Positions 26,461 to 36,185 are shown, counted from the stretch's first letter. The stretch is DNA of 64,000 nt from Dehalococcoidia bacterium (GCA_022828105.1 JAJEJC010000007.1:392885-456884); one strand, 5' to 3'. Numbers and translations: made by a program. Notes: a model not told the origin generated them from the sequence alone.

Positions 26461-27885
26461 TTATTCCTCGTTCACTTCCGCTTCGGTCGAGTCCTCAGCG
26501 TCGGCCTCCGACACGGGGACATCGTCTGCCGCGTCGTCCGCTTCCGACTCGTCCAAGTCGTCCATGTCGTCCGATTCGTCCGCGTCGTCATCGTCCGAGA
26601 CGCCGGAGGCGTGATTGCTCAGCGCAATCTGCTGCAGCCGCTCGACGGTGCGCTCGCGGATCAGGCGGGACTGGACCGTGGCGCGGAACGATTCGTCGTT
26701 GCGCGTCTCCTCGGCCTGTTCGGGCGGCATTGCGGGGATGCCCTCGATCATCTTGTCGATGTCGGCGCTGATCTCTTCGTCCAGCACCTCGATCTGCTCG
26801 GCCTCGCTGATGTGCTGCAGGACGAGCGTGTTGATCACCCGCTCGTTGGCCTGCGAGCGGAAGCTGGCCATCAGTTGCTCGCCCGACTCGCTGTCGTCGC
26901 GCAGGAAGGTATTGGGGTCCTGACCCATCTGGCGCGCGAAGTCCTGGCGCATGTGCTCGACCTCGTGCTCGACCAGCGCCGGTGGATACTCCAGCGTGGC
27001 GCGCTCGACCGCGGCCTGCATCACGGCCTGGCTGAACTCCTGATCCGCCTGCTGCTCGGTCTGTTCGCGCAGACCTGTTTCAACCCGCTCGCGCAGCGCC
27101 GCATAGGTCTCAAACTCCTCCGAGACCTCCATCGCGAAATCGTCGTCCGCCTCGGGCAGTTCTTCCGACTTCACGTCGTGGATCGTGACCGTGAAGGTCA
27201 CTGTCTTGCCCGCGACTTCCTCGTCGTCCCAGTCCTCGTCCACGTCGATGGGGATCTCGTGCTGCTCGCCGACGGCGACGCCGACGAGTTTCTCGCTCAA
27301 TCCCGGCACGCCGATCACCGCGCCCTCGCGCAGGTGGAACTCCGCGCCCGGCTGGTCGAGGATCGTCTCGCCATCAACCTCCGCCTTCACGTCGGCGGTC
27401 ACGCGGTCGTTGAGTTCGGGCGCGCGATCGACCGGCTCGAGCAGGGCGTGCTGGCGGCGCAGTTCGAGCAGCTGCTCCTCCAGCATCTCCTCCGAGTATG
27501 CGCTCTCGGTCTTGGCGACCGAGATGCCCTGGTAGTCGCCCAGCTCGACGACCGGAGTCAGCGGGACGGTGGCAGTGAACGTGACCGGCTCGCGCTCGGT
27601 AATCTCGACGCTCGGCGGGGCGACAGGATCGAGGCCCTCCTGCTCAAGCGCTTCGGTCAGCGCCTGCGGGATCAGGCGATCGGCGGCTTCCTCGAAGACG
27701 GCGTCGGCGCCGAGGGCGCTCTCGACGACGCGTCGCGGCGCCTTGCCCTGGCGGAATCCGGGGATGCGGAAGCGCTGCGACAGTCGTCGCGCGGCCTGGT
27801 CGAGCGACTTCTTGACGCGCGCGTCGTCGAGTTCGACTTCCAGCCGCATCTGCGCTTCGGGGATGCGTTCAGCAGTGATTTTCAT
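26461..27885 (-). CDS. tig: Trigger factor chaperone
   Basis: Ribosome-associated chaperone and prolyl isomerase, 474 residues. The N-terminal ribosome-binding part has the loop FRIPGFRQGKAPRRVVES, very close to the consensus GFRxGKxP. A middle FKBP-like domain and a long helical C-terminal part follow. The last 35 residues are almost all Asp, Glu, Ser and Ala, an acidic tail longer than in most homologues. The gene heads the tig-clpP-clpX run and is preceded by the ABC cassette on the same strand, 60 bases away. Confidence 0.95.
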   Translation of the reverse strand: MKITAERIPEAQMRLEVELDDARVKKSLDQAARRLSQRFRIPGFRQGKAPRRVVESALGADAVFEEAADRLIPQALTEALEQEGLDPVAPPSVEITEREPVTFTATVPLTPVVELGDYQGISVAKTESAYSEEMLEEQLLELRRQHALLEPVDRAPELNDRVTADVKAEVDGETILDQPGAEFHLREGAVIGVPGLSEKLVGVAVGEQHEIPIDVDEDWDDEEVAGKTVTFTVTIHDVKSEELPEADDDFAMEVSEEFETYAALRERVETGLREQTEQQADQEFSQAVMQAAVERATLEYPPALVEHEVEHMRQDFARQMGQDPNTFLRDDSESGEQLMASFRSQANERVINTLVLQHISEAEQIEVLDEEISADIDKMIEGIPAMPPEQAEETRNDESFRATVQSRLIRERTVERLQQIALSNHASGVSDDDDADESDDMDDLDESEADDAADDVPVSEADAEDSTEAEVNEE

Positions 27886-27945
27886 GGGACCACTCTCTTG
27901 GCACAGTTGCGAACGAGAATATCAGCGCATCTCGTACGCGCCCCG

Positions 27946-29112
27946 TTATCTGAGGCGTGGATTGAGCACATCATTGAAGGCGTCACCAAACAAGTTCCAG
28001 GCAAGCAGCAGGGGCAACACAAAGAGCATGGGAACCAGCAGCATCCACGGATATTGAGCCAGCGATGTGAATCCTCCTGCGGCGGAAACCATCGTGCCAA
28101 ACGAGGGCGTCGGCGCCGTGATGCCAATGCCGAGCCATGTCAACACAACCTCCAGACCGGTGATCTCGCCCATTGATGCGCTGAAACCGACCACGAACCA
28201 GGGCAGGATGCCTGGAAACAGGTGCCGCACCAGAACGCGGGTGGTACTGGCCCCGACGGTCTCAGCGGCCAGGATGTAATCCCGTTCCCGCAGCGAGAGC
28301 ACTTGACCTCGATAGAACCTTGCGGCTCCAGCCCAACCCAGCAGAGACAGAGCAGTCACGATCAGCACATAGTCGTCGACTCCTTGGGCAATCAGCCAGT
28401 CCGCCCCTGTTGCGTCTTCGAGATCGCGAAACCACTCGGTCATGGGATCCCGGAATACCGCGACTAGCACAATCAGATACACGAGCCCCGGCATCGCCAG
28501 GACAATGTCCGACAGCCGCATGATTACGGAATCAATCCGTCCGCCTCGGTAACCAGCCAAGAGGCCAAGACCCAGGCCAAGGAACAAGTTGCCCAACACC
28601 ACGCTAATCACGGTGATGATCACGGTTGTCCGCAGCGAAAACAGAGCTCGCGAGAATAAGTCTCTGCCTGATCTGTCGGTGCCGAACCAGTGCCTCGTCG
28701 AAGGGGGCTGTAACGTCTCGTCTTCACTCAGGACAATCTCGGTTCGCCCCGGCAGCACCGTGCCCGCCGATAACGGGCCGTATTCGGTAACCAGATCGGG
28801 ATTCAGTTCGCCAACAGTCGCGATATCGATACCAAGTCGTTCCGCGAAGACGCCTAGCGACTCCGGCTCGCCGTCCACGACTCGCGTCGACCGCCGCTCG
28901 CTCAGATTCGTGTGGATCGGATCTTGAAGGCCGTCGTCAACGCCAAACGCATCGAGAAATGTATAGAGGCCAGCACCGTAGAGCACGAAGATCGTCAGCA
29001 TGCAGATCACCGCGACTCGTTTGCGCAGCAGCGCGCGCAGCCCTCGACGGAAGGGCGACTCGGGCCGGTCCGGCATGACCCACGTGTCAGCGCGTTCGAC
29101 TCGGGCACTCAT
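27946..29112 (-). CDS. ABC transporter permease, DppC type, with a LysM-like insertion
   Basis: A permease of 388 residues, about 80 longer than the DppC-type protein at 14513. The extra length lies between the first membrane segment (residues 34-52) and the extracytoplasmic motif HWFGTDRSGRDLFSRALF. Residues 79-130 there resemble a LysM repeat, with ESL near the start, LNPDL in the middle and LPGRTEIVL at the end. Five membrane segments and the usual C terminus (FNDVLNPRLR) follow. The start overlaps the stop of its DppB partner by four bases. No ATPase gene is present in this cassette. Confidence 0.9.
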   Translation of the reverse strand: MSARVERADTWVMPDRPESPFRRGLRALLRKRVAVICMLTIFVLYGAGLYTFLDAFGVDDGLQDPIHTNLSERRSTRVVDGEPESLGVFAERLGIDIATVGELNPDLVTEYGPLSAGTVLPGRTEIVLSEDETLQPPSTRHWFGTDRSGRDLFSRALFSLRTTVIITVISVVLGNLFLGLGLGLLAGYRGGRIDSVIMRLSDIVLAMPGLVYLIVLVAVFRDPMTEWFRDLEDATGADWLIAQGVDDYVLIVTALSLLGWAGAARFYRGQVLSLRERDYILAAETVGASTTRVLVRHLFPGILPWFVVGFSASMGEITGLEVVLTWLGIGITAPTPSFGTMVSAAGGFTSLAQYPWMLLVPMLFVLPLLLAWNLFGDAFNDVLNPRLR

Positions 29113-30095
29113 GCGATCCGCTCCGTGAATCGGATACGCGGGTCGATGAAGATGTAGAGCACATCAATCAGCGCGTTGGCGACGATGATCAGCGTCGCCA
29201 CCAGCAGCGTGAAGCCGAGGATCACGTTCCAGTCGCGCTGGGTAATCGACTGAAAGATGAACGCTCCCACTCCGGGAATGCCGTAGCGGGTCTCAATCAC
29301 GATCGATCCGGCAATGACGCCGACCACGGCAAGTCCAAAGTTCGTGGATAACGGCAACAGCCCGTTGCGCAGCACGTGCCGGTAAAGGATGTAGCGCTCT
29401 GTTAGTCCCTTGGCCCGCGCCGTGCGGACGTAGTCCTCGTCCATCGTCGCCAGCATGCTGATTCGTACGAATCGAGCCATACCTCCATAGGCGCCGATCG
29501 AGAGGGCGATCAGCGGCACGATGTAGGAAGCCGGATCGCCGGGCGTCCACGCTGCAGGCACGTTGAAGCCGAAGAAGCCGAAGAACGGATCTAGAAACTC
29601 CACCATCAACCAGACGACGAGCACAATCATGATCGGCGAGGGGATCGAGTCGAAGATCTTGAGGAACCCGATCGTCGCAGGGTCCTTCCAGGTCCCGCGA
29701 TTGACGGCGACGTAGACGCCGATCGGGATGCCCAGCCCGAAGATCAGGGCCAGCACCATCAGGTTGATGTGCGCCGACACCCAGATCCGCTCGCCCAGCA
29801 ACTCCTGGACGCTGCGCTTGGGCGATCGGTAGTAGTACGACGGACCCAGATCGCCCTCGCTGACGACGCCCCACACGTAGCGGCCGAATCGCTCGACGTA
29901 ACCGCCGTGGAGCCCGAATTCTTCGCGGATCAACTCAGCCTGTTGCGGCTCGACCTGTCGCGCGCCGCCAATAATCTTGACGGGATCTCCCGGCGCAACG
30001 TGGGTCAACGCATACGTCGCCGCGGCGACGATGAAGACCATGATCGGGACCAGAAGCAGGCGGCGGACCAGGATCGGGATCGCCCCGTGTCCCAT
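29109..30095 (-). CDS. ABC transporter permease, DppB type
   Basis: A 328-residue membrane subunit starting with the typical N-terminal membrane segment (IPILVRRLLLVPIMVFIVAA) and containing APGDPV, the EAA coupling region EDYVRTARAKGLTERYILY and a C-terminal DPRIRF. It lies 46 bases after the binding-protein gene and its stop overlaps the DppC-type gene, so the three are an operon. It is only moderately similar to the permease at 13520, so the two cassettes are not a recent duplication. Confidence 0.92.
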   Translation of the reverse strand: MGHGAIPILVRRLLLVPIMVFIVAAATYALTHVAPGDPVKIIGGARQVEPQQAELIREEFGLHGGYVERFGRYVWGVVSEGDLGPSYYYRSPKRSVQELLGERIWVSAHINLMVLALIFGLGIPIGVYVAVNRGTWKDPATIGFLKIFDSIPSPIMIVLVVWLMVEFLDPFFGFFGFNVPAAWTPGDPASYIVPLIALSIGAYGGMARFVRISMLATMDEDYVRTARAKGLTERYILYRHVLRNGLLPLSTNFGLAVVGVIAGSIVIETRYGIPGVGAFIFQSITQRDWNVILGFTLLVATLIIVANALIDVLYIFIDPRIRFTERIA

Positions 30096-30141
30096 GCGAC
30101 GCCCCCTTCGTCCGGGCGCTTAGCCTCGCAACCGGCGACGC

Positions 30142-31923
30142 CTACTCGTCGATGCTGACGAAGCGCAGATGCGGGATCACCATGCGCGTCGGCTCGTAGT
30201 CCTGCACGTAAGGCTTCACCACCTCATGCGCGACCGAGTAGTAGAGCGGGATCCAGATCGCGTCCTCGATCAAGCTGCGGTCGACTTCCTGGTAGATGCT
30301 CGTGCGCAACTCGTGGTCGAGCGAGTAGCGCGCCTGCTCGAGCAGCGAATCGATCTCTTCGCTGTCGAGCTGCGTGTCGTTGCCCAGCGAAGCGCTGTGG
30401 AACTTGTAGTCCAGCACGTTGTGCGGGTCGGGATAGTCGAGGCTCCAACCGAGCGAGAAGAACCCGTACAGGCCGCGGTCGACCTCGGAGATGAACGTCG
30501 CGAACTCGACCTGCTGTATCTCAATCTCCAGACCAAGATGCTGCCGCCACATGTCCTGGACCGCCTCGAACACCGATCCGGGCGTCGCGCCTGCACCAGG
30601 GATTGTCAGTCGAATCTCGTCGACGAACGAAGTTCCCGCGTATCGCGACTCGGCCAGCAACTCCTGTGCAAGTTCGGGATCGAAGACGATCCCGCGGTAG
30701 TCAGGGTCGTGCGCGACCAATCCCGGCGGCACGATCTGGTGCGCGGCGAGCAGCAGGTCGTCGAGCACATCTTCAATCAGAGACGTCTTGTCGATCGCGT
30801 GCGCCAGCGCCAGCCGGACGTTGGGATCGTCGAACGGCGGTTGGGTGACATTGAAGGCAAGGTAGAAGACAGAGAGCTCGGAGCGCGAAACGTAGAGCGG
30901 ATTCAGCTCGGAGGCGGGGTCGCGGACGCGTTCGATGTCGTTGAGACCGATGAACGCCTGATCGAGCTCGTCGTTCTCAAACTGTTCCACCGATCCGCCG
31001 GCAAATCGCACGGAGACCTTGCGCACTTTGGCCGGCTCAAGGTGATAGTCGTCGAACCGCTCCAGCGTCAGCCCCTCGCCGAGTTGCCACTCGGTCAGAC
31101 GGAATGGCCCGCTGCCATTTGGCGCGAGCGCCCAGCGCTCCGGATCGTCCTCGACCTGATCGCGGTCGAGCACGAAAGCGGTCGGGTAAGTGAGCTTGTA
31201 GAGGAAGACCGGCGTCTGCTGCTTGATCGTGATATCCAGGGTGACCTCGTCGATCACCTGCACTCCGACGACTTCGTCGGCGCGATTGCGCAGGAATTCA
31301 GAGGCGCCCACGATGTCGCCGAGGAAGTCCGGCGCGGTAGGCGAGAGAGTTTCCGGGCTCAGATTGCGCTCGATGGTCCACTTGAAGTCCTCGGCGGTGA
31401 TCCTTTTGCCGTCGTGGAATCGCGCGTTGTCCCGGATCGTGAAGCGATACGTCACCGTGCCATCGCTGTTGAGTTGTCCGCTGGGCACCGATTCGGCGAG
31501 GTCGGGCGTGATCCGCAGACTGCGGTCGAGCACCAAGAGCCCGCCGAATATCTCGACAGCGATGACGGCCGAGTCGACGTCGGTGATCTGGGCCGGGTCA
31601 AGGTTGATCGGCTGGCGACGGGCGATACGGAACTCGCCGGCCTCGCGCGGCAACACCGGCCGAGCTTCTGCCGGCTGTCCTTGTGCCTGCGCCTGCTGTT
31701 GTTGAACCGTCGCCTGACGATCTTCTCTCGATTCCTGCTGCTGGTCGGCCTGGGACTCCGCGCGTTCCGTCCTCGACGCGGCCTGTTGCTGGTCGGGTTG
31801 TGCTGACGAGTCGTCACCACCACAGGCGGCGAGCAACGCTGCCGCAACCAATACCATTGCGACCAGCAGAAACGCCTGTCTCCAGGACGAGCCCGGCGCG
31901 TTCAAGACCTGTCTCGCTCGCAC
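30142..31923 (-). CDS. ABC transporter solute-binding lipoprotein, family 5
   Basis: A 593-residue binding protein with a lipoprotein signal ending LAAC (Cys34), followed by a Gln-rich low-complexity linker of roughly 55 residues, and an SBP family 5 domain beginning near AGEFRIARRQPINLDPAQ. Motifs such as FHDGKRITAEDFKWTIE and DPNVRLALAHAIDK are typical of peptide-binding members. It begins with GTG. It lies 73 bases after aspS and starts the SBP-DppB-DppC operon. The ligand is not known. Confidence 0.9.
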   Translation of the reverse strand: MRARQVLNAPGSSWRQAFLLVAMVLVAAALLAACGGDDSSAQPDQQQAASRTERAESQADQQQESREDRQATVQQQQAQAQGQPAEARPVLPREAGEFRIARRQPINLDPAQITDVDSAVIAVEIFGGLLVLDRSLRITPDLAESVPSGQLNSDGTVTYRFTIRDNARFHDGKRITAEDFKWTIERNLSPETLSPTAPDFLGDIVGASEFLRNRADEVVGVQVIDEVTLDITIKQQTPVFLYKLTYPTAFVLDRDQVEDDPERWALAPNGSGPFRLTEWQLGEGLTLERFDDYHLEPAKVRKVSVRFAGGSVEQFENDELDQAFIGLNDIERVRDPASELNPLYVSRSELSVFYLAFNVTQPPFDDPNVRLALAHAIDKTSLIEDVLDDLLLAAHQIVPPGLVAHDPDYRGIVFDPELAQELLAESRYAGTSFVDEIRLTIPGAGATPGSVFEAVQDMWRQHLGLEIEIQQVEFATFISEVDRGLYGFFSLGWSLDYPDPHNVLDYKFHSASLGNDTQLDSEEIDSLLEQARYSLDHELRTSIYQEVDRSLIEDAIWIPLYYSVAHEVVKPYVQDYEPTRMVIPHLRFVSIDE

Positions 31924-31996
31924 GATCTGACCCTCCGCCCTGTTCCGTTTCCCTATCTGCCAGCCGCCCTACATCTACCGAAGATTATCACCGAGA

Positions 31997-33790
31997 CTAG
32001 CCGTCGGCAGGTGCGTTGATGCGTAGATGCAGCTCGTCCAATTGTTCTTCCGTAATCGGCATCGGCGCGCCGGTCATGGGATCGGATGCGGACATCGTCT
32101 TGGGAAACGCGATCACTTCGCGGATGTTCTCAGTACCGGCCAGCAGCATCGCCACGCGGTCGATGCCGAAGGCAAATCCGCCATGCGGAGGCGCGCCGTA
32201 CTCGAAGGCGTTGAGCATATGGCCGAAACGTTGCTGCGCCTCCTCAGCGTCGATACCGAGGAGTTCAAAGACTCGCATCTGCAGTTCACGCTGGTGAATG
32301 CGAATTGATCCGGAACCCAACTCAAAGCCGTTGCATATCGCGTCATAGGCCCGGGCGCGGACGTTGCCCGGGTCACTGTCGAGCTGCGCCTCGTCCTCGC
32401 TCTGCGGCGCGGTGAAGGGGTGGTGCAGCGCGTCCCAACGTTGGCCTTCTTCGTCCCACTCGACCAAGGGAAAGTCGGTGACGAACCCAAACTGCAGGAT
32501 TGAGTCGTCGACCAGGTCGAGCCGGCGGGCAAGCTCGCGCCGGATACCGTCCAGCACGGTCGAGACCATCCCCGAATCCCCGGCGGCGAGCAACACGAGG
32601 TCTCCCGCTGACGCGCCGCACCGATCGCCGATGCGTCGGGCGTCTTCGATGCCGACATGGCGCAGCACGGGCGAACGCACATCGTCCTCGGTTGCGGTGG
32701 ACGGTTCGGTACTGAACTGAAACGAAACCAGGCCCGGCGCGCCCATCGTTTTGGCCAGGTTGGTGAAGGCGTCGACTTCGCGCCGCGACAGCGACGCGCC
32801 GCCCGGCATGACGATGCCGCGCACGCGTCCACCGTTGGCGACCGCCGAGGAAAACACGCCGAAGTCCGATGTCTCGGCGATGTCCGAGCAGTCCGACAGT
32901 TCCAGTCCATATCGCAGATCGGGCTTGTCCGAGCCGTAACGTTCCATCGCCTCGTGCCACGAGAGCCGCGGGAAAGGACGCGGCACGGTCAGGTCGGGCC
33001 GCAGGGCCGCGGCCGCGCCGGCAAACAGCTCTTCCAGTAGATCGAGGATGTCTTCTTCCTCGCAGAATGACCATTCGAGGTCGAGCTGGACGAACTCCGG
33101 CTGCCGGTCGGCGCGCAAATCCTCGTCGCGGAAACAGCGTGCAATCTGAAAGTATCGCTCGACCCCGGCGACCATCAGCAACTGTTTGAACTGCTGCGGC
33201 GCCTGCGGCAGCGCATAGAAGGCGCCGGGCGTCAGACGGCTGGGCACGACGTAGTCGCGCGCGCCCTCGGGCGTCGCCGCGACAAGAATCGGCGTCTCGA
33301 CCTCGAGGAACTGTCTGTCAGTCATGAAGTCGCGGATGTACTGATTGAGTCGATGCCGCAGTTCCAGCGCGTCGAGCATCGACGAACGGCGCAGGTCGAT
33401 GTAGCGGTACTGCATCCGCACGAGCTCATTCACGTCGTCGTCTTCAATCACCGAGAACGGAGGCGTCTTGGCCTGATTCAAGACTTCGACCGAGCTGGCG
33501 ATCACTTCAACGTCGCCGGTCGCCAGGTTCGGATTGCGTGTGGCATCGGATCGCTCGACGACTTCGCCCTCGATCCGCAGGACATATTCGCCGCGCACAT
33601 CGTTGGCGGCGGCGTAGGCGTCGGAAAAGTCATCAGGGCGGACGACGACCTGGACGAGTCCGTCGCGGTCGCGCAGATCGATGAAGATCAACTGTCCGTG
33701 ATCGCGTCGCCGATGCACCCAGCCGGCCAGCCTGACCGATTCGCCGGCGTGCTCGGCGCGCAGCGTCCCGCAACCATGTGTCTTCAGCAC
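31997..33790 (-). CDS. aspS: Aspartyl-tRNA synthetase, probably non-discriminating (Asp/Asn)
   Basis: Class II synthetase of 597 residues with an N-terminal OB-fold anticodon domain, the catalytic domain with a GAD insertion, and motif 3 near the C terminus (GAPPHGGFAFGIDR). GTG at 33790 is chosen as start because GGAGG lies five bases upstream; the frame also opens at 33847 without a ribosome site. His31 in RRRDHG matches the residue associated with relaxed tRNA choice in characterised bacterial enzymes, where discriminating ones have Leu. If so, Asp-tRNA(Asn) would be made and need GatCAB amidation. Confidence 0.93.
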   Translation of the reverse strand: MLKTHGCGTLRAEHAGESVRLAGWVHRRRDHGQLIFIDLRDRDGLVQVVVRPDDFSDAYAAANDVRGEYVLRIEGEVVERSDATRNPNLATGDVEVIASSVEVLNQAKTPPFSVIEDDDVNELVRMQYRYIDLRRSSMLDALELRHRLNQYIRDFMTDRQFLEVETPILVAATPEGARDYVVPSRLTPGAFYALPQAPQQFKQLLMVAGVERYFQIARCFRDEDLRADRQPEFVQLDLEWSFCEEEDILDLLEELFAGAAAALRPDLTVPRPFPRLSWHEAMERYGSDKPDLRYGLELSDCSDIAETSDFGVFSSAVANGGRVRGIVMPGGASLSRREVDAFTNLAKTMGAPGLVSFQFSTEPSTATEDDVRSPVLRHVGIEDARRIGDRCGASAGDLVLLAAGDSGMVSTVLDGIRRELARRLDLVDDSILQFGFVTDFPLVEWDEEGQRWDALHHPFTAPQSEDEAQLDSDPGNVRARAYDAICNGFELGSGSIRIHQRELQMRVFELLGIDAEEAQQRFGHMLNAFEYGAPPHGGFAFGIDRVAMLLAGTENIREVIAFPKTMSASDPMTGAPMPITEEQLDELHLRINAPADG

Positions 33791-33891
33791 CGCGGCCTCC
33801 AAGCCTTGAACGGGTTTGAGTGTGTCATTACGTCGTGCAGCGGGCAATCAGCCCAGATACTCACGATGTCTCACGGCGCGTTGTCCAGGCA

Positions 33892-33897
33892 TAGACT
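33892..33897 (+). promoter_or_regulatory. TAGACT -10 hexamer for leaderless hemW
   Basis: TAGACT ends exactly six bases before the GTG start of hemW, and no Shine-Dalgarno sequence is present. Transcription would then start at or next to the start codon. A -35 element is not clear. Confidence 0.5.
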
Positions 33898-33903
33898 CGA
33901 ATC

Positions 33904-35091
33904 GTGACACACCCACCGATCGGACTCTACGTTCACGTACCGTTCTGCACGGTCAAGTGCTCGTATTGCGACTTCAACTCCTATGCCGGGATCGACGACC
34001 TGCAGGACGCCTGGCTCGACGCCGCGCTCGCCGAACTCGCGCTCTGGGCTACGCATGTGGCCGGACGCGAGTTCTCGACCGTCTTCATCGGCGGCGGCAC
34101 GCCGAGTCTGTTGTCGGAGGACTCGATTCGGCGTTTGCTGCGCGAGATCCGCGAACGACTCGAACTCGCCCCCGACGCCGAGATCACGCTGGAAGCCAAT
34201 CCCGAGAGCGTGCAGCCGGATCGCCTGGCGGCGTATCGGGAGCACGGCGTCAACCGCGTCTCGATGGGCGTGCAGTCGTTGAACACTGCCGAGCTGGTGT
34301 TTCTCGACCGCATCCACGGCGCCGAGCGGGCCGCGCAGGCCTTTCGCGAAGTCCGTGAAGCGGGATTCGAAAACGTCAACCTGGATTTGATCTATGGTCT
34401 GCCCGGTCAGTCGCATGAAACCTGGAAGTCGACCGTTGAGCAGGTGTTGCATTGGGACGGTGGGCCCGACCATCTCTCGTGTTACGCGCTGACGGTCGAG
34501 GAAGACACGCCGCTCGCCGCCCGAGTCGCCTCAGGGCGCGTCGTCGAGGCCGATCCCGACTTCGTCGCCGAACTCGCCGACTGGACCGCCGAGCGGCTCG
34601 CCCGGGCTGGTTTTGAGCAATACGAGACCAGCAACTATGCCCGTGACGGCCTGCGGTGCCGGCACAACCTGATCTACTGGCGCAACCAGGAGTACCTGGC
34701 CATCGGTCCCGGCGCGCACGGTTACGTCGACGGTGTCCGTTACCAGGTCGTCCGCAGTCCTCGCCTGTACATCGACCGCGTCCTCAGTCTCGGCGCGCAA
34801 GCCGGGACCCGAGCGCTGAGAGATGCGCTGCCCTCGCCCGCCATCACCGACTGGGAGCAAGTGAGCGCACACGACCACCTGATCGACACGCTTACGTCGG
34901 GTCTGCGACTCATCGAGGGCGTGGATGAAGGACTGTTAGGCGAGGAGTACGCAGCGGTGCGATCAGTCATGGATTGGGCCGTGGAACACGGACTCGCGGA
35001 GCGCAACGAGGGACGCCTCACGCTGACCAGACGCGGACACGCCGTGGCCAACGAGATTTTCGTCCGACTCCTTGATCCCGCGCTGGTCTAG
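33904..35091 (+). CDS. hemW: Radical SAM protein HemW (heme chaperone)
   Basis: A 395-residue radical SAM protein formerly called coproporphyrinogen III oxidase-like. The [4Fe-4S] motif is CTVKCSYC following YVHVPF. IGGGTPS, VSMGVQSLN and GLPGQSHETW complete the SAM core, and the C-terminal HemN-type domain follows. The Cys after CxxxCxxC that marks true HemN is absent, which favours HemW, a protein that inserts heme. It starts with GTG without a ribosome site and is probably leaderless. It converges with the quinone oxidoreductase gene, overlapping it by four bases at the 3' ends. Confidence 0.92.
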   Translation: MTHPPIGLYVHVPFCTVKCSYCDFNSYAGIDDLQDAWLDAALAELALWATHVAGREFSTVFIGGGTPSLLSEDSIRRLLREIRERLELAPDAEITLEANPESVQPDRLAAYREHGVNRVSMGVQSLNTAELVFLDRIHGAERAAQAFREVREAGFENVNLDLIYGLPGQSHETWKSTVEQVLHWDGGPDHLSCYALTVEEDTPLAARVASGRVVEADPDFVAELADWTAERLARAGFEQYETSNYARDGLRCRHNLIYWRNQEYLAIGPGAHGYVDGVRYQVVRSPRLYIDRVLSLGAQAGTRALRDALPSPAITDWEQVSAHDHLIDTLTSGLRLIEGVDEGLLGEEYAAVRSVMDWAVEHGLAERNEGRLTLTRRGHAVANEIFVRLLDPALV

Positions 35092-36095
35092 TCCTCCGAC
35101 AACTCGTCGACGTCGATGCAGTCGAGCAGTATCTTGCCGAAGTTTCGGTTGTCGGCCATGTACTGGTGGGCCTCAGCGGCCATGCTGAGCGGGAAGACCG
35201 AGTCGATCACCGGCTTCATCTCTCCGCTGACGATCGCCGGCTCGAGGTGCAACCGGTAGTCGCGCGTGATCTCGGCTCGGTCCAGCAGGGGCCGCGAGCG
35301 CATCACCGTGCCGTGGACGCGCAATCGTTTCTGCATCAGCATGCCGAGATTCGTCTCGGCGACTGCGCCGCCCATCAGTCCGACCAGCACTAGCCGGCCG
35401 GCCGTCGCCAGCGAGCGCAGGTTCGCGTCCCAGTAATCGCGCCCGATGACGTCGAGAATGACGTTCACTCCCCGCCCATCGGTCTGCTCTGCAACCACTT
35501 CCGCGAAGTCCTGCTCGCGGTAGTTGATCGTCATGTCGGCGCCCAGCTCGCGCGCCCGCTCGCACTTTTCCTCCGAGCCGGCCGTGATCCAGACCTCCGC
35601 GCCGATCAGCCGCGCAATCTGGATCGCCGCGATCCCGACCCCGCTGCCGCCAGCATGAATCAAAATCCGCTCACCGGGCAGCGTCTCACCCAGCGTCCGT
35701 ACCGCCGTGTTGGCTGTGAAGAACACTTCCGGAATCGAGGCCGCCTCGTGGTAGGTCAGTTCGTCCGGAATCGGCATCGCCAGCGACTCATGCAGTGTCG
35801 CCAGCTCCGCGTATCCGCCGCCGCCCGAGAGCCCGTAGACACGGTCTCCCACCGACAGCTCGCGCACCCGCGATCCTGTCTCGATCACCTCGCCTGCCAA
35901 CTCCAGCCCCAGAATCTCGGACGCGCCGTGCTGGGCCGGGTAGTTGCCCATCCGCTGCATCATGTCGGCCCGGTTCAGCGCCGTCGCATGGACGCGGATC
36001 AGCACCTCTTCGTCGCCGGGCTGCGGATCGGGCGCCTCTGCCAGCCGCAGCGAGTCGGCGGTCTTGCCCGGCGCATCAACAACTATCGCTCTCAT
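35088..36095 (-). CDS. NAD(P)H:quinone oxidoreductase, zinc-free MDR family (PIG3-like)
   Basis: A medium-chain reductase of 335 residues without the zinc ligands of alcohol dehydrogenases. The N-terminal ALNRADMMQRMGNYP and GLELAGEVIE, and the nucleotide-binding ILIHAGGSGVGIAAIQIARL, are typical of quinone oxidoreductases of the PIG3 type. It would reduce quinones with NADPH, perhaps as a detoxifying step. ATG 36095 is preferred over GTG 36098 because GAGGAGG is better spaced from it. It diverges from the RCC1 gene. Confidence 0.9.
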   Translation of the reverse strand: MRAIVVDAPGKTADSLRLAEAPDPQPGDEEVLIRVHATALNRADMMQRMGNYPAQHGASEILGLELAGEVIETGSRVRELSVGDRVYGLSGGGGYAELATLHESLAMPIPDELTYHEAASIPEVFFTANTAVRTLGETLPGERILIHAGGSGVGIAAIQIARLIGAEVWITAGSEEKCERARELGADMTINYREQDFAEVVAEQTDGRGVNVILDVIGRDYWDANLRSLATAGRLVLVGLMGGAVAETNLGMLMQKRLRVHGTVMRSRPLLDRAEITRDYRLHLEPAIVSGEMKPVIDSVFPLSMAAEAHQYMADNRNFGKILLDCIDVDELSED

Positions 36096-36185
36096 CACGG
36101 CCTCCTCGATACCAGTTTGGCCACCAGACTATCGCCGGATGAGAACACGGCGCATCGTCCGACGGACGGCTATGCTCAAGGCTGG

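Noticed and set aside
26455-28176. A 573-codon plus-strand frame over tig and the permease gene
   Set aside because: It crosses two well-supported minus-strand genes and resembles nothing.
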